64,000 nucleotides of DNA. Origin: Amphiura filiformis (Eukaryota; Echinodermata; Ophiuroidea; Amphilepidida; Amphiuridae). The DNA is taken from the NCBI RefSeq assembly GCF_039555335.1, contig NC_092629.1, forward strand, positions 30,067,382 to 30,131,381, in the 5' to 3' direction. This document shows positions 12,456 through 24,600 of the stretch, piece by piece. A model generated the notes under the pieces. It saw only the letters and a program-made list of their open reading frames with translations. It did not search any database and was not told the origin of the DNA. How positions within the stretch are numbered: the stretch's first letter is position 1; every line of letters begins with the position of its first letter. A program made the translations under genes and the position numbers.

Positions 12456-12841
12456 TAGGGTAGGGATTTTCGGGTAATTTTGTTCCCGGGTACCCGTTTA
12501 TTTTTCGGGCAGGTACCCGGGTACCCGAAATTTAAAAAAAAAAAATTAAAATTTTTTTTTTTTTTTTTTTTAATTTTTTTTTTTTCGGTTTTGTAGTGTC
12601 CCTGGACCTAGACCTAAATGCTAGGATCATTCATGGTTGACCTAAAAAAAAAAAAAAAATTTCAAGATGTTTTGTAATATGAAAATTGATACTTTGTATT
12701 CATGTCATAGTCTATTAATGATTTCAAAATGCATTGAATTTGAAATTTTTTTGAATTTCGGGTATCCGGGCATGGAATTCCTGCCCGGGTACTCGGCTAC
12801 CCGGGCGGGACTCGAATTCCCGGGACTCGGTCCCTACCTTA
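12456..12841. mobile_element. hAT-like non-autonomous element (386 bp) with 8-bp target duplication
   Basis: The left end TAGGGTAGGGA and the right end (reverse complement TAAGGTAGGGA) are terminal inverted repeats. The flanks GGAGATAC (12448-12455) and GGCGATAC (12842-12849) match in seven of eight bases, as expected for an old hAT target duplication. The interior has several CCCGGGTACCCG-type palindromes next to both ends and one arm of the foldback seen complete at 101-428. Non-coding. Confidence 0.8.
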
Positions 12842-12849
12842 GGCGATAC

Positions 12850-15800
12850 CCAATTAAAATGAACAAAAGGGCATTTATTGGTAAGAGGCCGCTGATAATG
12901 AAACCTTGAAAATAAGGAATAATGAATACCGTAATGAAATAGTTGCCTCATTATGAGCTGAAAAAAATGGGACGCTAAACTCAACATCAAGTTTCAATAG
13001 CCTGAAATTGAAATTGGCAATTCTGAGCAACGGGATTCCATGAAATGGACGATTCTACAGGATCGGTAATAATTAACAGCTGGTCTGCTGTATTTGAAGT
13101 GCATATTGAAGTTTGTAAGTTTGTGACTTCGTATGTTTATTGCATTGATATTATAGGAAGCTTAAATTGGCAGGCTCTCATGCAATGTATCCGTCTCTTC
13201 CGAACATATATGTCATATATATGGCTCTGGTTTTTTTAACTTTTATCAAAAGTGTGAACTGAGAGGGTAAAAATGAAATTGACAGAAGACACTTAAAATA
13301 TGTCATTTCTCAAAGCAGATGACTTGAATTTTATGAAAATACAAAACTTGGAGCTTAATTCTGTTCATTTGGTCTGTAAACTTTGTAGACCCTTTGGCCA
13401 AATGAGATTTTTTCATAAAAAAGCAACTTGTTGCCAAAGCTAGATATTGCTTACTGTAATGCCCATTAGTTACCAAATTAGTTGTCATAGGAAAATAATG
13501 AGTCCAAGTTACTATTGACCAAATATGGCCATTCTGCGATCACTTTTAGGTAACTTTTCAGGCATATATGAAACTGAAAAATGGGCAAAATAGCAGGTTT
13601 GGTGGTCAAAAATATGCTCTAAATGTAATTAATTTCATCCACATATATTGCTAATCCATATGTGAATTAGGGGTTCATTCATATATTTTCATGACTAAAC
13701 GGTTGTTTATGCCCGAGGGGCCGCTTACAAGAACATTTTGTAATTCTTATTTCATCAAAATAATAACAAAAAATTACAAGTAACATTATTAAAAGTCATG
13801 ATTTTCCTTCATTTTTCCTACCCGCGATCGCACATCCGGGACACCGGGCATAAACGCTGTTTATGCCCGGCTCTCGACCAATCACGCGCGCCGTTACATA
13901 GCGTGTATGTATGAACAAGGTAATGATAACCAAGTACTGACATATATCAAAATAAGTTTGATAATGCCTTTATAGTAAAAATGTAACTCTAGATACTCGT
14001 GGGTTTCGGATGTTACATTATTTTGTTAACATGCATTATTTGCAGGTATCTGACCCTATTTCTAAGCACATATTAGTTCAAAAATGTAAATGATAATCAC
14101 TGTCAGATGATTAAACCTATCACTTGAAAATCTAATCATCATTAAATGATATTTTCATCTTACTGATGAAATTTTTAAATTTAGATATGTACATATACTG
14201 ATATGGCATTTATTCATACATTGTTACCCACATCCTTATTGTAAATGTGCACTGGACATCATAATAAACCACATTAATTAGCTCACTGAAGCATTAAGTT
14301 GATAATACAAAGGGCTACACCTTTCTTACAATCATAATCAGGCTTTTTTTTACGTCTTCCCAACTTAAGAGTGTTTCGGATGTTACATTACGTTAACATG
14401 CAATTACAATCTAATTGAACTTATTGAGGGAAACATTTGGTTCATTTCATTATTTTAGCATAATATCAATCACTTTGAATCAGAAAACTTGTTGAAATTA
14501 TTCAAATGATTCAAAATATGTACAAATATGTGTATAATTAAAGGCAGTGATTCGGATGTTACATGATGTTAACATTTTTACAAAGTTTGATGGTTGGAAG
14601 TTGAATTAACAAACATGAGATCATTGCATATATAACAGGTATGTTGCCATGATGGACACTCAGAAATTTTTTAATGCAAGGCACAATCATTTATCATTTG
14701 CACACATATAAAATATGCAAAAACTGATCGTATTAAAACATCTCATAAGTCTGTGTTAACAAATAATTCCCATGAAACTTGTTCTGTTGTAAGAGTATTT
14801 TTCTTAGTGGTCAATTTGTTTCCATTGATAATTTATTGTTTTATCGGACATAATGAAGCTGTATGAAGCATAGTAAGTATTTCTCCTGCTTCGTTTCTGG
14901 TATGTGGCCATGTGTTATGAGTTGGGGGTCTCATAGGCTGGAGCCCGGACATTTGCGCAGAATTTTTTGCATAAATGTTGAATTGTTTAATTACTGTAGT
15001 TACCTACATAGGTAAATTATATACCAAATTAAAGCTCTAAGTGAGTGCTTCAAATTGGTACCTTAACTGTTAGTATAGCATGTATACTTCAAAAGTTATA
15101 GCAGCTGAACGAAAAAAATGTCAGGGTGGAGTCGGCCCATGATATGCACTTTTGTGTTAACGTTTGCTCCAGCTTATTGACATGTTGTTTCTGATTTGCT
15201 TTTTTGCCCAAAATTAGTAAAATTGCCTAAATATGACAAGCCTGAATACTAATAAGTATTCTGAATGTATAATCTTCCAAGTTTTAGGGTTTTAATTAAA
15301 TTAATTAGCCAGGCTGGAGTCGGCTTACGATATGGCTGCTCGGGAAATGCCGGCTCAGGATATGCTCTTTTCCGGTGAAGTTTGCGAAAACTTATCAGGA
15401 TTGTATTTCTGATTTGATATACTCTGTCAGATTTAAATATTTAACTTACAAACATCCTTCTTAATTTACATGTTATACATGGTCTTGGTAAAAACCCTTT
15501 TTTGGGGGGGGGGGTCCAGGTATTTTACATGTTCAGTGGCGCATCATGGTTTTCAAGTTTTCTGAAGGGGCAAAGACAAACAAATTCCTGGTACCGGTAG
15601 CCATCATTTTGACCCTGTGTTACTGTGATTACCTGAGTGATTATTGTGCAAAACAATGGCAATTGTGTACACTACATTTAAGACCAAAATAAGGTGAAAA
15701 TTGTGTTTGCCGGGCCAAATTTCAGTATGGGGGGGGGGTGAAATTTTCTTTGGGAAGGGGTTGGGTTTAGGGGTGTTTGAAATTTTCTTTTGGGGGGAGT

Positions 15801-18429
15801 TGAGTTAGCTAACCAACTCATGGCTCAACCCCCTAACCCCCTTGGTCTTCACAATTTCAAAAGACTACATGTATTACATTTACATAAAGTCACTTCAATT
15901 TACATCAGTTGAGCATGTGTATTTAAATTAGCACTGACTTGATCTCAGTTTTTGTAATTCTTTGTACAGGTATTGTACCTGTATCTTTGTAACAAAGTAA
16001 TTTTGTACAAGACTTTCCCAGAAGAAACTGTTTTGCATTGGGATTGACTTGCAAAACATCTGAAATTCTGCAAATCAGCAAAACTTAATATTATTTTAAA
16101 TCCTGTTGATGACTGTGATATCGTATAGGCCCTACAAGTTCAACTTACTGTAACTACAAACTTCATATTTTGGACAACAAATTTAAAAATACTGTGAATA
16201 ACTTGTTGTAATGTTAACTTGAATCATTCTTGTACTTTTAATTACTTAATTTTTCTAGACAGAACATGATTTGTTAATGTCATCAAATTCAGCGCCATTT
16301 TTTAATGGCGCGTTTTAACCCTTGCGCAATTTGAGGACTGCAATAGGTAGCAAAGTAAAACTATATATTTTCTGAAAGCTTTTGATGTGGGGAATGCGAA
16401 AATGGAGTCTATTTTAATGTAGGGTAAGGCATTTTTAAAATAGGACCACTTGAATTTTGATAATTTTAAAAAAAAATTTCCCTTTATAACTTAATTTATA
16501 TTTCTTAGCACTGCTCCTACATCATAAATAACTGCATTTTTGGATTCCTTATGAAATTTCCTTTCAGAATATGTATACTTTGCCTACAGTAGCATGTACA
16601 GGTGCTGAAATAATTAATTCTAAACAAAAAATGGTGCGATTTCCCAAAAATATGCAATGTCCGGCAAAAATCCCCCAACTCAAAACGCATGGCCATATGT
16701 GCATAGTAATTCCAATATAGGCCTAACACATATGTACATACTTATATATTTTATGTTAAAATGATCACTTTTTTATGAAAATGCAGCTTTTTTCAATTTT
16801 GAAATAAATGATTATGACAAAATTGCTACTTAATTATTTTCAATAAGTTTTAGATATCATCTAATGCTAAAATATTATAAAGTTTATTGAAATTACAACT
16901 TCATTTTGGACTTGTTAACAAAAAATGGGTAACATCCAAAACACATTTTAAATCAAAGTATTTTGCTAGTGTAATGGAGAAATATTCAGTGTAAGTTGCT
17001 TTTCAAATTTAAAATAAATTTGTTAGGACATGTGTATATGTCAGTAATGAAATTAATTTGAAAGGAGTGAACCAAATTAATTTGTTGCTTTTTATCTTAT
17101 GTGTTATGCATAGAGACAATAGATATTATAGAGCTAACAACTTGTAATTTTTCCCACTAGCAAGGTTTATGAAGGTGAAATGGAGTCAGCAATATTAGGA
17201 AAATGAGGATGTACACCATATTTACTAGAAATTAACATTCATTTAAGTGTATATTCTAAAATCTTCTTACAATGCCCTGTTATTGGCCTCACTTTCCGTT
17301 AACATTTTGCCTTGTAACATCCGAAACAAACTTGACATGTTAACGGTTTGCACACTCAAAGAACAAACGTATGGGTATGGTAAAAAATATTTCTACTAGG
17401 GCCTTCCCATGATTTCCAATCCATTTGACCTTTTTATTTCCCCTCTAATTAAATTTCTTCAACAAAATGTCACTCTTTCTGTCTCGGATGTTACATTTGA
17501 TTCGGATGTTACCATTGTTAACGGAAATGTTGTGTGGCCAACATTTTACATAAAGTCAAGAGGAAGTGAAATCATTTTTCATTTAGATACTTGTTGTCAT
17601 GTCTACTTCAACTTAATAATGAAAATTCAAAGCTAGTATTGTTCTTCACATAATTATAAGACAATATGTATTCTTTCGGATGTTACAAAACTGTTAACGG
17701 AAAATGAGACCCATTTAAGTAATGCTTCACCATAATTTGAAAACATTCAACCGATACAAAATTTGCACTTGCAATTATTTATATTGCCCTGAGGCAAACA
17801 TGTAAAGTATTTGTGTATGTTTTACATGATAAAACAATCACTTAGACCATGTTAAAAATAGAGCAAGATTGTTAACGGAAAATGTAACGTCCGAAACATA
17901 ATTTTCAAGTGCTCAAAATTGTTTCATGTTAGAAATTATTTAGGTAAATCTTGGATTTCTTGGATCTTGTACTAACATGTGTTCATAAAATATTGAACTG
18001 AATACTCAGAGCTGATCTGGTTTCATTTTGTAAACAAAACAAATTAGTCCCCTTTGTTAGGTTGACAAATTTCCGTTAACAATTGGACATTTGGTCTTGT
18101 CACAAGTAAAGAAAGAAAACTGGGACAAATTTTGTTAAGCTATGGGAGATTAGCCTAGGTCTACACTACATAAAAATATAAAAAGTTATCCGGAAATAGG
18201 TCATGTGTTTCTACTGGGGTCTCTCAAAGTGTCATTTAGCCTTTTGATACATGTTAAAAAAACCAGAGCCATATACGTCCATATATATGGATGTTCAGGG
18301 CAAGTCATATACTGAAGTATGACTTGCCCACACAGGGTATAGAAAAACTGGATCCTCCGCAGTAAAATCCATCATGACCACTTGAAATACAATGTAACCA
18401 ATCAAGCCCTGAATTTTCATGTGTATGGT
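12850..18429. other. Non-coding region with bipartite motif cluster and possible 5 kb element
   Basis: No exon is supported. Two signals stand out. A motif TTCGGATGTTACA, nearly always with a nearby GTTAAC, occurs at 14005, 14375, 14551, 17313 (minus), 17482, 17501, 17675 and 17883 (minus, one base changed). An imperfect inverted repeat of about 65 bp containing ATGGCTCTGGTTTTTTTAAC lies at about 13200-13267 and 18225-18295 and brackets the cluster. G-rich runs occur at 15504-15515 and 15729-15738. A short hairpin (GGGCAAGTCATA paired with TATGACTTGCCC) lies at 18299-18330. Confidence 0.5.
13844..13870. repeat. Perfect 12-bp-arm hairpin
   Basis: CCGGGCATAAAC and GTTTATGCCCGG are separated by three bases. 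The string GTTTATGCCCG also occurs at about 13704-13716, so this may be part of a degraded inverted-repeat element at about 13700-13900. Confidence 0.7.
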
Positions 18430-18660
18430 ACAAAGTTTGCATCAAGGACTGTTAAATATCAAAATGTAAAAATATAAATTTCTAATAATTTACCAATACG
18501 GTACCATAAAATTTTGTATCATAGATCTATATAGCGAATTTCAAAAAATCAAAATTATTTGATATCATCAGGATATAACACGTATTCAGAATGCAATTTG
18601 ATGTATCCGATATATGTGTTATCTGATGTGTTCTGAGGTCCCACACAAATACTGTGCAAA
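18430..18660. repeat. Interspersed repeat, copy 1 of 3
   Basis: Shares AAGGACTGTTAAATATCAAA, GCGAATTTCAAAAAATC and CGTATTCAGAATGCAATTTG with stretches at about 40545-40712 (all three strings) and, more loosely, 54600-54785. Non-coding, AT-rich, family not identified. Confidence 0.6.
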
Positions 18661-19726
18661 TGTGCATAGCCAGGGATAAAATAGTACTAATAATTCATTC
18701 TTTTTTGTATCTATTTCCCCTCCAATATACAGGTTACTCAAATATTCCAGTTTCACATTGAACCAATCAGCAAGAACATCATGGTTTAGTTTATCCATGG
18801 ATCGTCGTTACTATCCACGTCAATTGGCATCCCTCACAAGTGCTCTGTTATGGAAACTAAGTGCCTAGCATCAGTTGAAATGGTGTTGAGAACTTTTTAA
18901 CTCCTTTTCTACCGTTGGAAACCAGTCTGCGTTGAATTCGACAGCCGCTATCTTGCACCCGCTATCAACAGGGTTATTTTGTTACATTTTTTATTGATTG
19001 ATACACAAAACTTCATCAACATGTGACAGTGAGGTCCATTATAGCAATTCATAATAGTCATCGAGCTTCCATTTTTTTTGTTTACTTTTGAACGAAGAGA
19101 GAACAAGACTTAAATGATGTCTAACTATCAGTGAAGAACAACAGCTATGTAAATATTACCGTAGTGCAAATACCAATTGTGTATAGTCGTTAGTTCAATG
19201 TTGCAATTACGCTAGCATCACGCTACACGTACGTAGGAAAAAGTAAAAAAAAAAGTATATTGTGTTTGTGTTGTTTTGTATACCTTCAGTACTTATGCTC
19301 ATTCTTATAATAGTACTGACTTAGAAGCACATCCCAAATCTTGCACAGCAAAGTAGCAATGTTTACAAAGTAACCTCTGCTGCATAGATTTGATAGAACT
19401 TTCAATAGTTGCGAGTTTATTGACTTCACTACTTTGTACAGTCCTGACTACAATGGCTTAGCCACTTGCCGCGACAAAGACTGCAACTCTTGATTCATCG
19501 TAACGTAAATCTGTTACCGAACTGGCTCCGCTTCGAACAACCATCGCCTGGAATCATTAATGACATTCTTTATTACAGAGGTGCTGTCCTTAATCGCCGT
19601 CACCATGACGAGGTAACCAAGGTGATACCGCGCCTCTTGACTCAAGGCGATTTTATATAGAGCGAACCAAGACTTTTGTAACGGACTGCTTGTTTATTTG
19701 TCATAAAAGACTTCTTTTCTATTCAG

Positions 19727-19784
19727 TAGTGCCACCTTAGGTGAAGTTGAAAAGCTTCCCTACATCTGGCTATAGTGTTTTAAG
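19727..19784 (+). other. Candidate 5' non-coding exon of the GPBP1 gene
   Basis: The 58-bp interval is preceded by a pyrimidine-rich acceptor (CTTCTTTTCTATTCAG) and followed by a strong donor (AAG then GTGAGT). It has no ATG-started frame, as expected for 5' untranslated sequence, and lies 1.8 kb before the first coding exon on the same strand. A second possible acceptor, CCTTAG, lies inside at 19735-19740. Only splice-signal quality and position support this call. Confidence 0.3.
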
Positions 19785-19854
19785 GTGAGTTAAAAGAATT
19801 ATTCTGTGCTCAAAAATTATCTTGACACTTCAAAAGAAAGCGATTTCGTAAAGA

Positions 19855-20215
19855 GAACTAAACCTAAATTATCAAATGAAGTGGTTGATAGATAGGTTCT
19901 GCGGATTTTGACAACTCATTCGGCACGATGAGACTCTACTACCCCAAGTTATACCAGTTTGAATGAAAGAAAAAATAGTGCAATGTTTCAAAAGTGACAA
20001 ATTTTGATATTTCTTTGCCACCTTTTGTAACAGGCTCATTACAGTATGGCAGATTAATTTACTTTTAAATGCTGTCTTTTTTATTCAAATTGGTATAAGT
20101 TAAGGAAATAAAGTTGCATCATGCCGAAGGAGGTATACTTCAAAATACACAAGAGCAAAATTCTTAATCTATCGACTTCTGTATTTGGTAATTTAAGTGT
20201 ATTTAAATGTTTTAA
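19855..20215. mobile_element. Foldback element, family shared with 38530-38935
   Basis: The left arm (about 19860-19960, including CTAAACCTAAATTATC and CATTCGGCACGATG) is an imperfect reverse complement of the right arm (about 20105-20210). The same arms, less diverged, form the element at 38530-38935. Non-coding. Confidence 0.6.
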
Positions 20216-20318
20216 GTTAGATGTCACTTCTGTTTTAAGCGTAAAGATACACTTTGTGTAAATGCACAAATATGGGCAATTCAAAGCGCATCATTCCGCA
20301 ACTCGGAAGTTTGCATAT

Positions 20319-20656
20319 ACCGTATTTCGTCAAATAGTCGCCCCCCTCAAATAAACGCCCCCCACCACTTTTTTCAACCAAGATGTTTCAAAAATGCAGA
20401 TATTTCCATGCTATTTTGTGTAGTAAGCTTACCAAGTTGCGCACATGGTCGATAATAGCGTCAATAATTGGCGAAAATCTGGATCAGAAACCCGGAAGTG
20501 AGCCAGAAGTCAGTGTTTCTAGTTCATAGTTCGTCATCTTAGCATGTGTTTTTAGTTTACCTAATGATTTTAACGGGAATTATCGTTCTAAAATTGACCT
20601 TGAATAAACGCCCCCCCCCCTTGGGAAAATGTAATGCCCCCGTTACATACGGTAAT
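20319..20656. repeat. C-rich inverted-repeat fragment (TACCGTATT family)
   Basis: Starts TACCGTATTTCGTCAAATAG followed by C-rich blocks with AATAAACGCCCCCC, and ends in CATACGGTA, the inverse of the start. The terminal string and the interior G/C-rich AATAAACGCC blocks resemble the better preserved element at 53394-53712. Confidence 0.5.
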
Positions 20657-21593
20657 GCAAATTAGGGGGGTTTGGAAAAGTTTCTCCTATCTTAATCATT
20701 CACTTACCAAAAATAGTTTCCATTATGCTATTCACCTACATATTATTTGGCTGCTGTATTAAAAAGAAATTCAAATGCAAACTTTGCATTGCAGAATGAT
20801 GTGCTTGGATTGGAATTGCCCATATAACTGCAAATTAAGAAACAAGTGAAATAGTTGTAGAAAAATTAGCTTTATGAAAGTGAATTTTATGAAAAATTTC
20901 TCCATTTGCTGAATCTAATGAACCGATTAATTATTTTCATGCAAAATCAGTATTTGCTTCAAATTTCACATTAAGTGTCTCATGAAATTCTTTAGCCAGA
21001 ATCCAAATACGATTCTCACAGTTTTATGTAACATAATTTCTGACCGTGGATTTATTAATTTTTAAAAAATTCAGTGGAAAAATTAAGATGTTTAACTCAC
21101 ATTTTAGTGATGTTTCAGTACTACTCTAGTGGTTTCATCAGACTGACAACTCATCACATCTCCCTGTATCCTTTTATAGCCAATAGAGGGTGTGATTATT
21201 GGGTGAATAGGTATATTAACCCTAACTGAACCAAATATAAAAAAACCTCAATTCACCAAGCATATACACGCACGGATTGTGATGTAATTGCATCATCATG
21301 CGAACAGTCATATGAAAAGGTCACGGAAAGCTTGGCCTGCAAAGCTAGACCCCTGTGGCAAGGTAGGCCCATGCACGGGTGTGGCACCCGGTAGGGGGTT
21401 CAAAACCATTCTCCTTTCTTTCTTTCTGCCTTCTTTCCTTCCCCCTCACCAAAAAGCAACTGGGGCATTAGGGCTGACAGTTGAAACATTCCAAATGAAC
21501 TTGTTCAAAGATAATTCTGACCTTTTTGATTCCTATTTATTTTGATGTGTTTTGTTTGTTACTTAGGTGCAGTATGGTATGGTACTGGCTGCA

Positions 21594-21656
21594 ATGGCCA
21601 ATCCCCCTGAGCATGACTTTGCTCCATCCTGGCTCAAGATACCCTCAGATCAGCAG
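21594..21656 (+). CDS. GPBP1: GPBP1 coding exon 1
   Basis: The exon as spliced is 21567-21656, after the acceptor TTACTTAG and before the donor GTAAGT. It encodes MANPPEHDFAPSWLKIPS and three more residues, the conserved vasculin N terminus. It ends in phase 0. A MITE begins 20 bp after the exon. Confidence 0.85.
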
Positions 21657-24600
21657 GTAAGTTGTCCACAGAGAACTTAGGGGGTACTACACCCCTGTCC
21701 AAATTTGTGCATATTTTTGCATTTTTCTTACAAATTATAGCGCATTGGGGACAAGTAAGATACGCATATTACACTTACAGGGGCAAGGACTACAAATGTT
21801 GTAAATTTTATTTCAGCACAGACAGCAGTTGTGGGGTTACAATCAAAAATGAGGGAAAACCAATATTTGATCAATAAATCAAGAAGTTATAACTACTTGC
21901 TTTGAGTTGCTGAATTTTCAGTAGAGTAGTTGTAGTCCTTGCCCCTATAATATACATATCTTACTTGTCACCAATGTGCTATAATTGTTGAGTAAAATGT
22001 AAGAATAGGCATAAAATTGGCCAGGGGTGTAGTACCCCCTTAACCCCATGAGAACTACCTGCCTATTGGTCAAAAAGGAGTTTTCATTATCAATTGGACC
22101 AATCCGCAACATTGTTAGAATAATTTCACCACACAAAATAATTCGGGTGAATTATTTACAAAACTCTATTCTGATTGGTGATTAAAATGAAAATATCATG
22201 TAATTGACCAATCAGAGGCAATGTTAGATTGGCAGGTAGTGCTCAGGGTGCTAAAATGGATTATCACAGACAGGGTTCGAATTTGTTTAAAAATTTTGCG
22301 TAGCAGTTTTTGGCTAATACATCATAATCGGGATACTTCCACTAAAGCACTATAAAAAGTGTTATACAAATGCAAAATTGGGTAGCTGTTACTTCAAAAT
22401 GTGAACAAGAACATGGCGGCGGTATGAAGCACGCGAGGGTGTCACCGTCCGGAATAAACGTTAAATTGACTGTCTAAATAATCACCAGAATCAGAAATAT
22501 TGATACTGTCGACGTATTTAGCAGTTTCGAACACACTGATCAAAATTTCGAATGAAATGGATACCAGAAGAAGACAAAATCAAGGTGGAAATGATACGGC
22601 GGGTGATTCAAACAGCGGCGCACAGTGGGCCAGAATCGCCTCAAAGTGTGCCAAAATTATAAACAGACATTCAAACGCATAAAAACACGGTAAAATGACT
22701 ATATCAGGGGTTTTTGAGGCTGCAGAATTCAATGGAGGCATTTTCAAAATGTATGACGTCATCAAAATGCTGAACGGTGATTGGTCGATTATTTATACAA
22801 CAGTATTTCAAATGACATAGGGCCTATGTAAAAATTTTAATTGAAAAAGCAAAATAGGGGTTCCAAGGGGTGCGAAATTCAGTGATGACATTTTGGAAAG
22901 CGTATGACGTCATTAATATGCTGATATGTGATTGGTCAATTATTCCTCCCACAGTTATTCAAATGCATGTGTAATAATTATTATAAAAACTTTCAAATCG
23001 GGGGTTTTAAGGACTGTGGAATCCAATAGAGCCATTTTCCAAGGCATATGACGTCATTAAAATACCGAACCGTGATTAAAATACCGAACCGTGATTGGCT
23101 AATTACTCTTACAACAGTAATTCAAATGTCCGATTGGAAAAGTATTAGCAAATAGCATATTCAAGGTTATACGGACTGCAAAATTCACTGACGGCATTTT
23201 CTAATACGTATGACATCAATATTAATGCGGACATTTTAATTGTCTAATATAAGCAAGCAAACAACCAACCAACCAGACTCGATGTTGGGGGTGGTTTCTC
23301 TTCCAAAATTTGTGCGTGATTCTTCCTGTCGGACTCCAAAACGTCGCCATTATCTTAAACGTAATTTTGGCCTTAATTTTCAACCCATCACTATATACCA
23401 ATTTCCTTGAAAGAACAACCAATTTTGCTCAAAATGTGAACAAGAACATGGCGGCGGTATGAAGCACGCGAGGGTGTCACCGTCCGGAATAAACGTTAAA
23501 TTGACTGTCTAAATAATCACCAGAATCAGAAATATTGATACTGTCGACGTATTTAGCAGTTTCGAACACACTGATCAAAATTTCGAATGAAATGGATACC
23601 AGAAGAAGACAAAATCAAGGTGGAAATGATACGGCGGTGATTCAAACAGCGGCGCACAGTGGGCCAGAATCGCCTCAAAGTGTGCCAAAATTATAAACAG
23701 ACATTCAAACGCATAAAAACACGGTAAAATGACTATATCAGGGGTTTTTGAGGCTGCAGAATTCAATGGAGGCATTTTCAAAAATGTATGACGTCATCAA
23801 AATGCTGAACGGTGATTGGTCGATTATTTATACAACAGTATTTCAAATGACATAGGGCCTATGTAAAAATTTTAATTGAAAAAGCAAAATAGGGGTTCCA
23901 AGGGGAGCAAAATTCAATGATGACATTTTGGAAAGCGTATGACGTCATTATATATGCTGATATGTGATTGGTCAATTATTCCTCCCACAGTTATTCAAAT
24001 GCATGTGTAATAATTATTATAAAAACTTTCAAATCGGGGGTTTTAAGGACTGTGGAATCCAATAGAGCCATTTTCCAAGGCATATGACGTCATTAAAATA
24101 CCGAACCGTGATTGGCTAATTACTCTTACAACAGTAATTCAAATGTCCGATTGGAAAAGTATTAGCAAATAGCATATTCAAGGTTATACGGACTGCAAAA
24201 TTCACTGACGGCATTTTCTAATACGTATGACATCAATATTAATGCGGACATTTTAATTGTCTAATATAAGCAAGCAAACAACCAACCAACCAGACTCGAT
24301 GTTGGGGGTGGTTTCTCTTCCAAAATTTGTACGTGATTCTTCCTGTCGGACTCCAAAACGTCGCCATTATCTTAAACGTAATTTTGGCCTTAATTTTCAA
24401 CCCATCACTATATACCAATTTCCTTGAAAGAACAACCAATTTTGCCCAAATTGGGTACTTTTACCAACATGTTTCTAAAAATACACAATGTAGGCCTACT
24501 GGGCGCTTTCGTCTGTGGTGAAAACCCACCCATCGCTTTACAAAAATGGGCGAAAAGCACCCCAAAAGGCAAGTCATATACCATGGCAATGGGAGACACC

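Larger units (their letters stand above)
18661..21566. other. Region upstream of the GPBP1 first coding exon
   Basis: This is where the GPBP1 promoter and 5' non-coding exons could lie, but I cannot place a start site. It contains CCAATCAGC at about 18763, a candidate non-coding exon at 19727-19784, the foldback at 19855-20215 and a C-rich repeat at 20319-20656. The rest, including 20657-21566, shows nothing I can name. Confidence 0.4.

Noticed and set aside
17409..17636. 75-codon open frame with SDVTFDSDVT
   Set aside because: The peptide pattern comes from two copies of the TCGGATGTTAC motif, not from protein selection.
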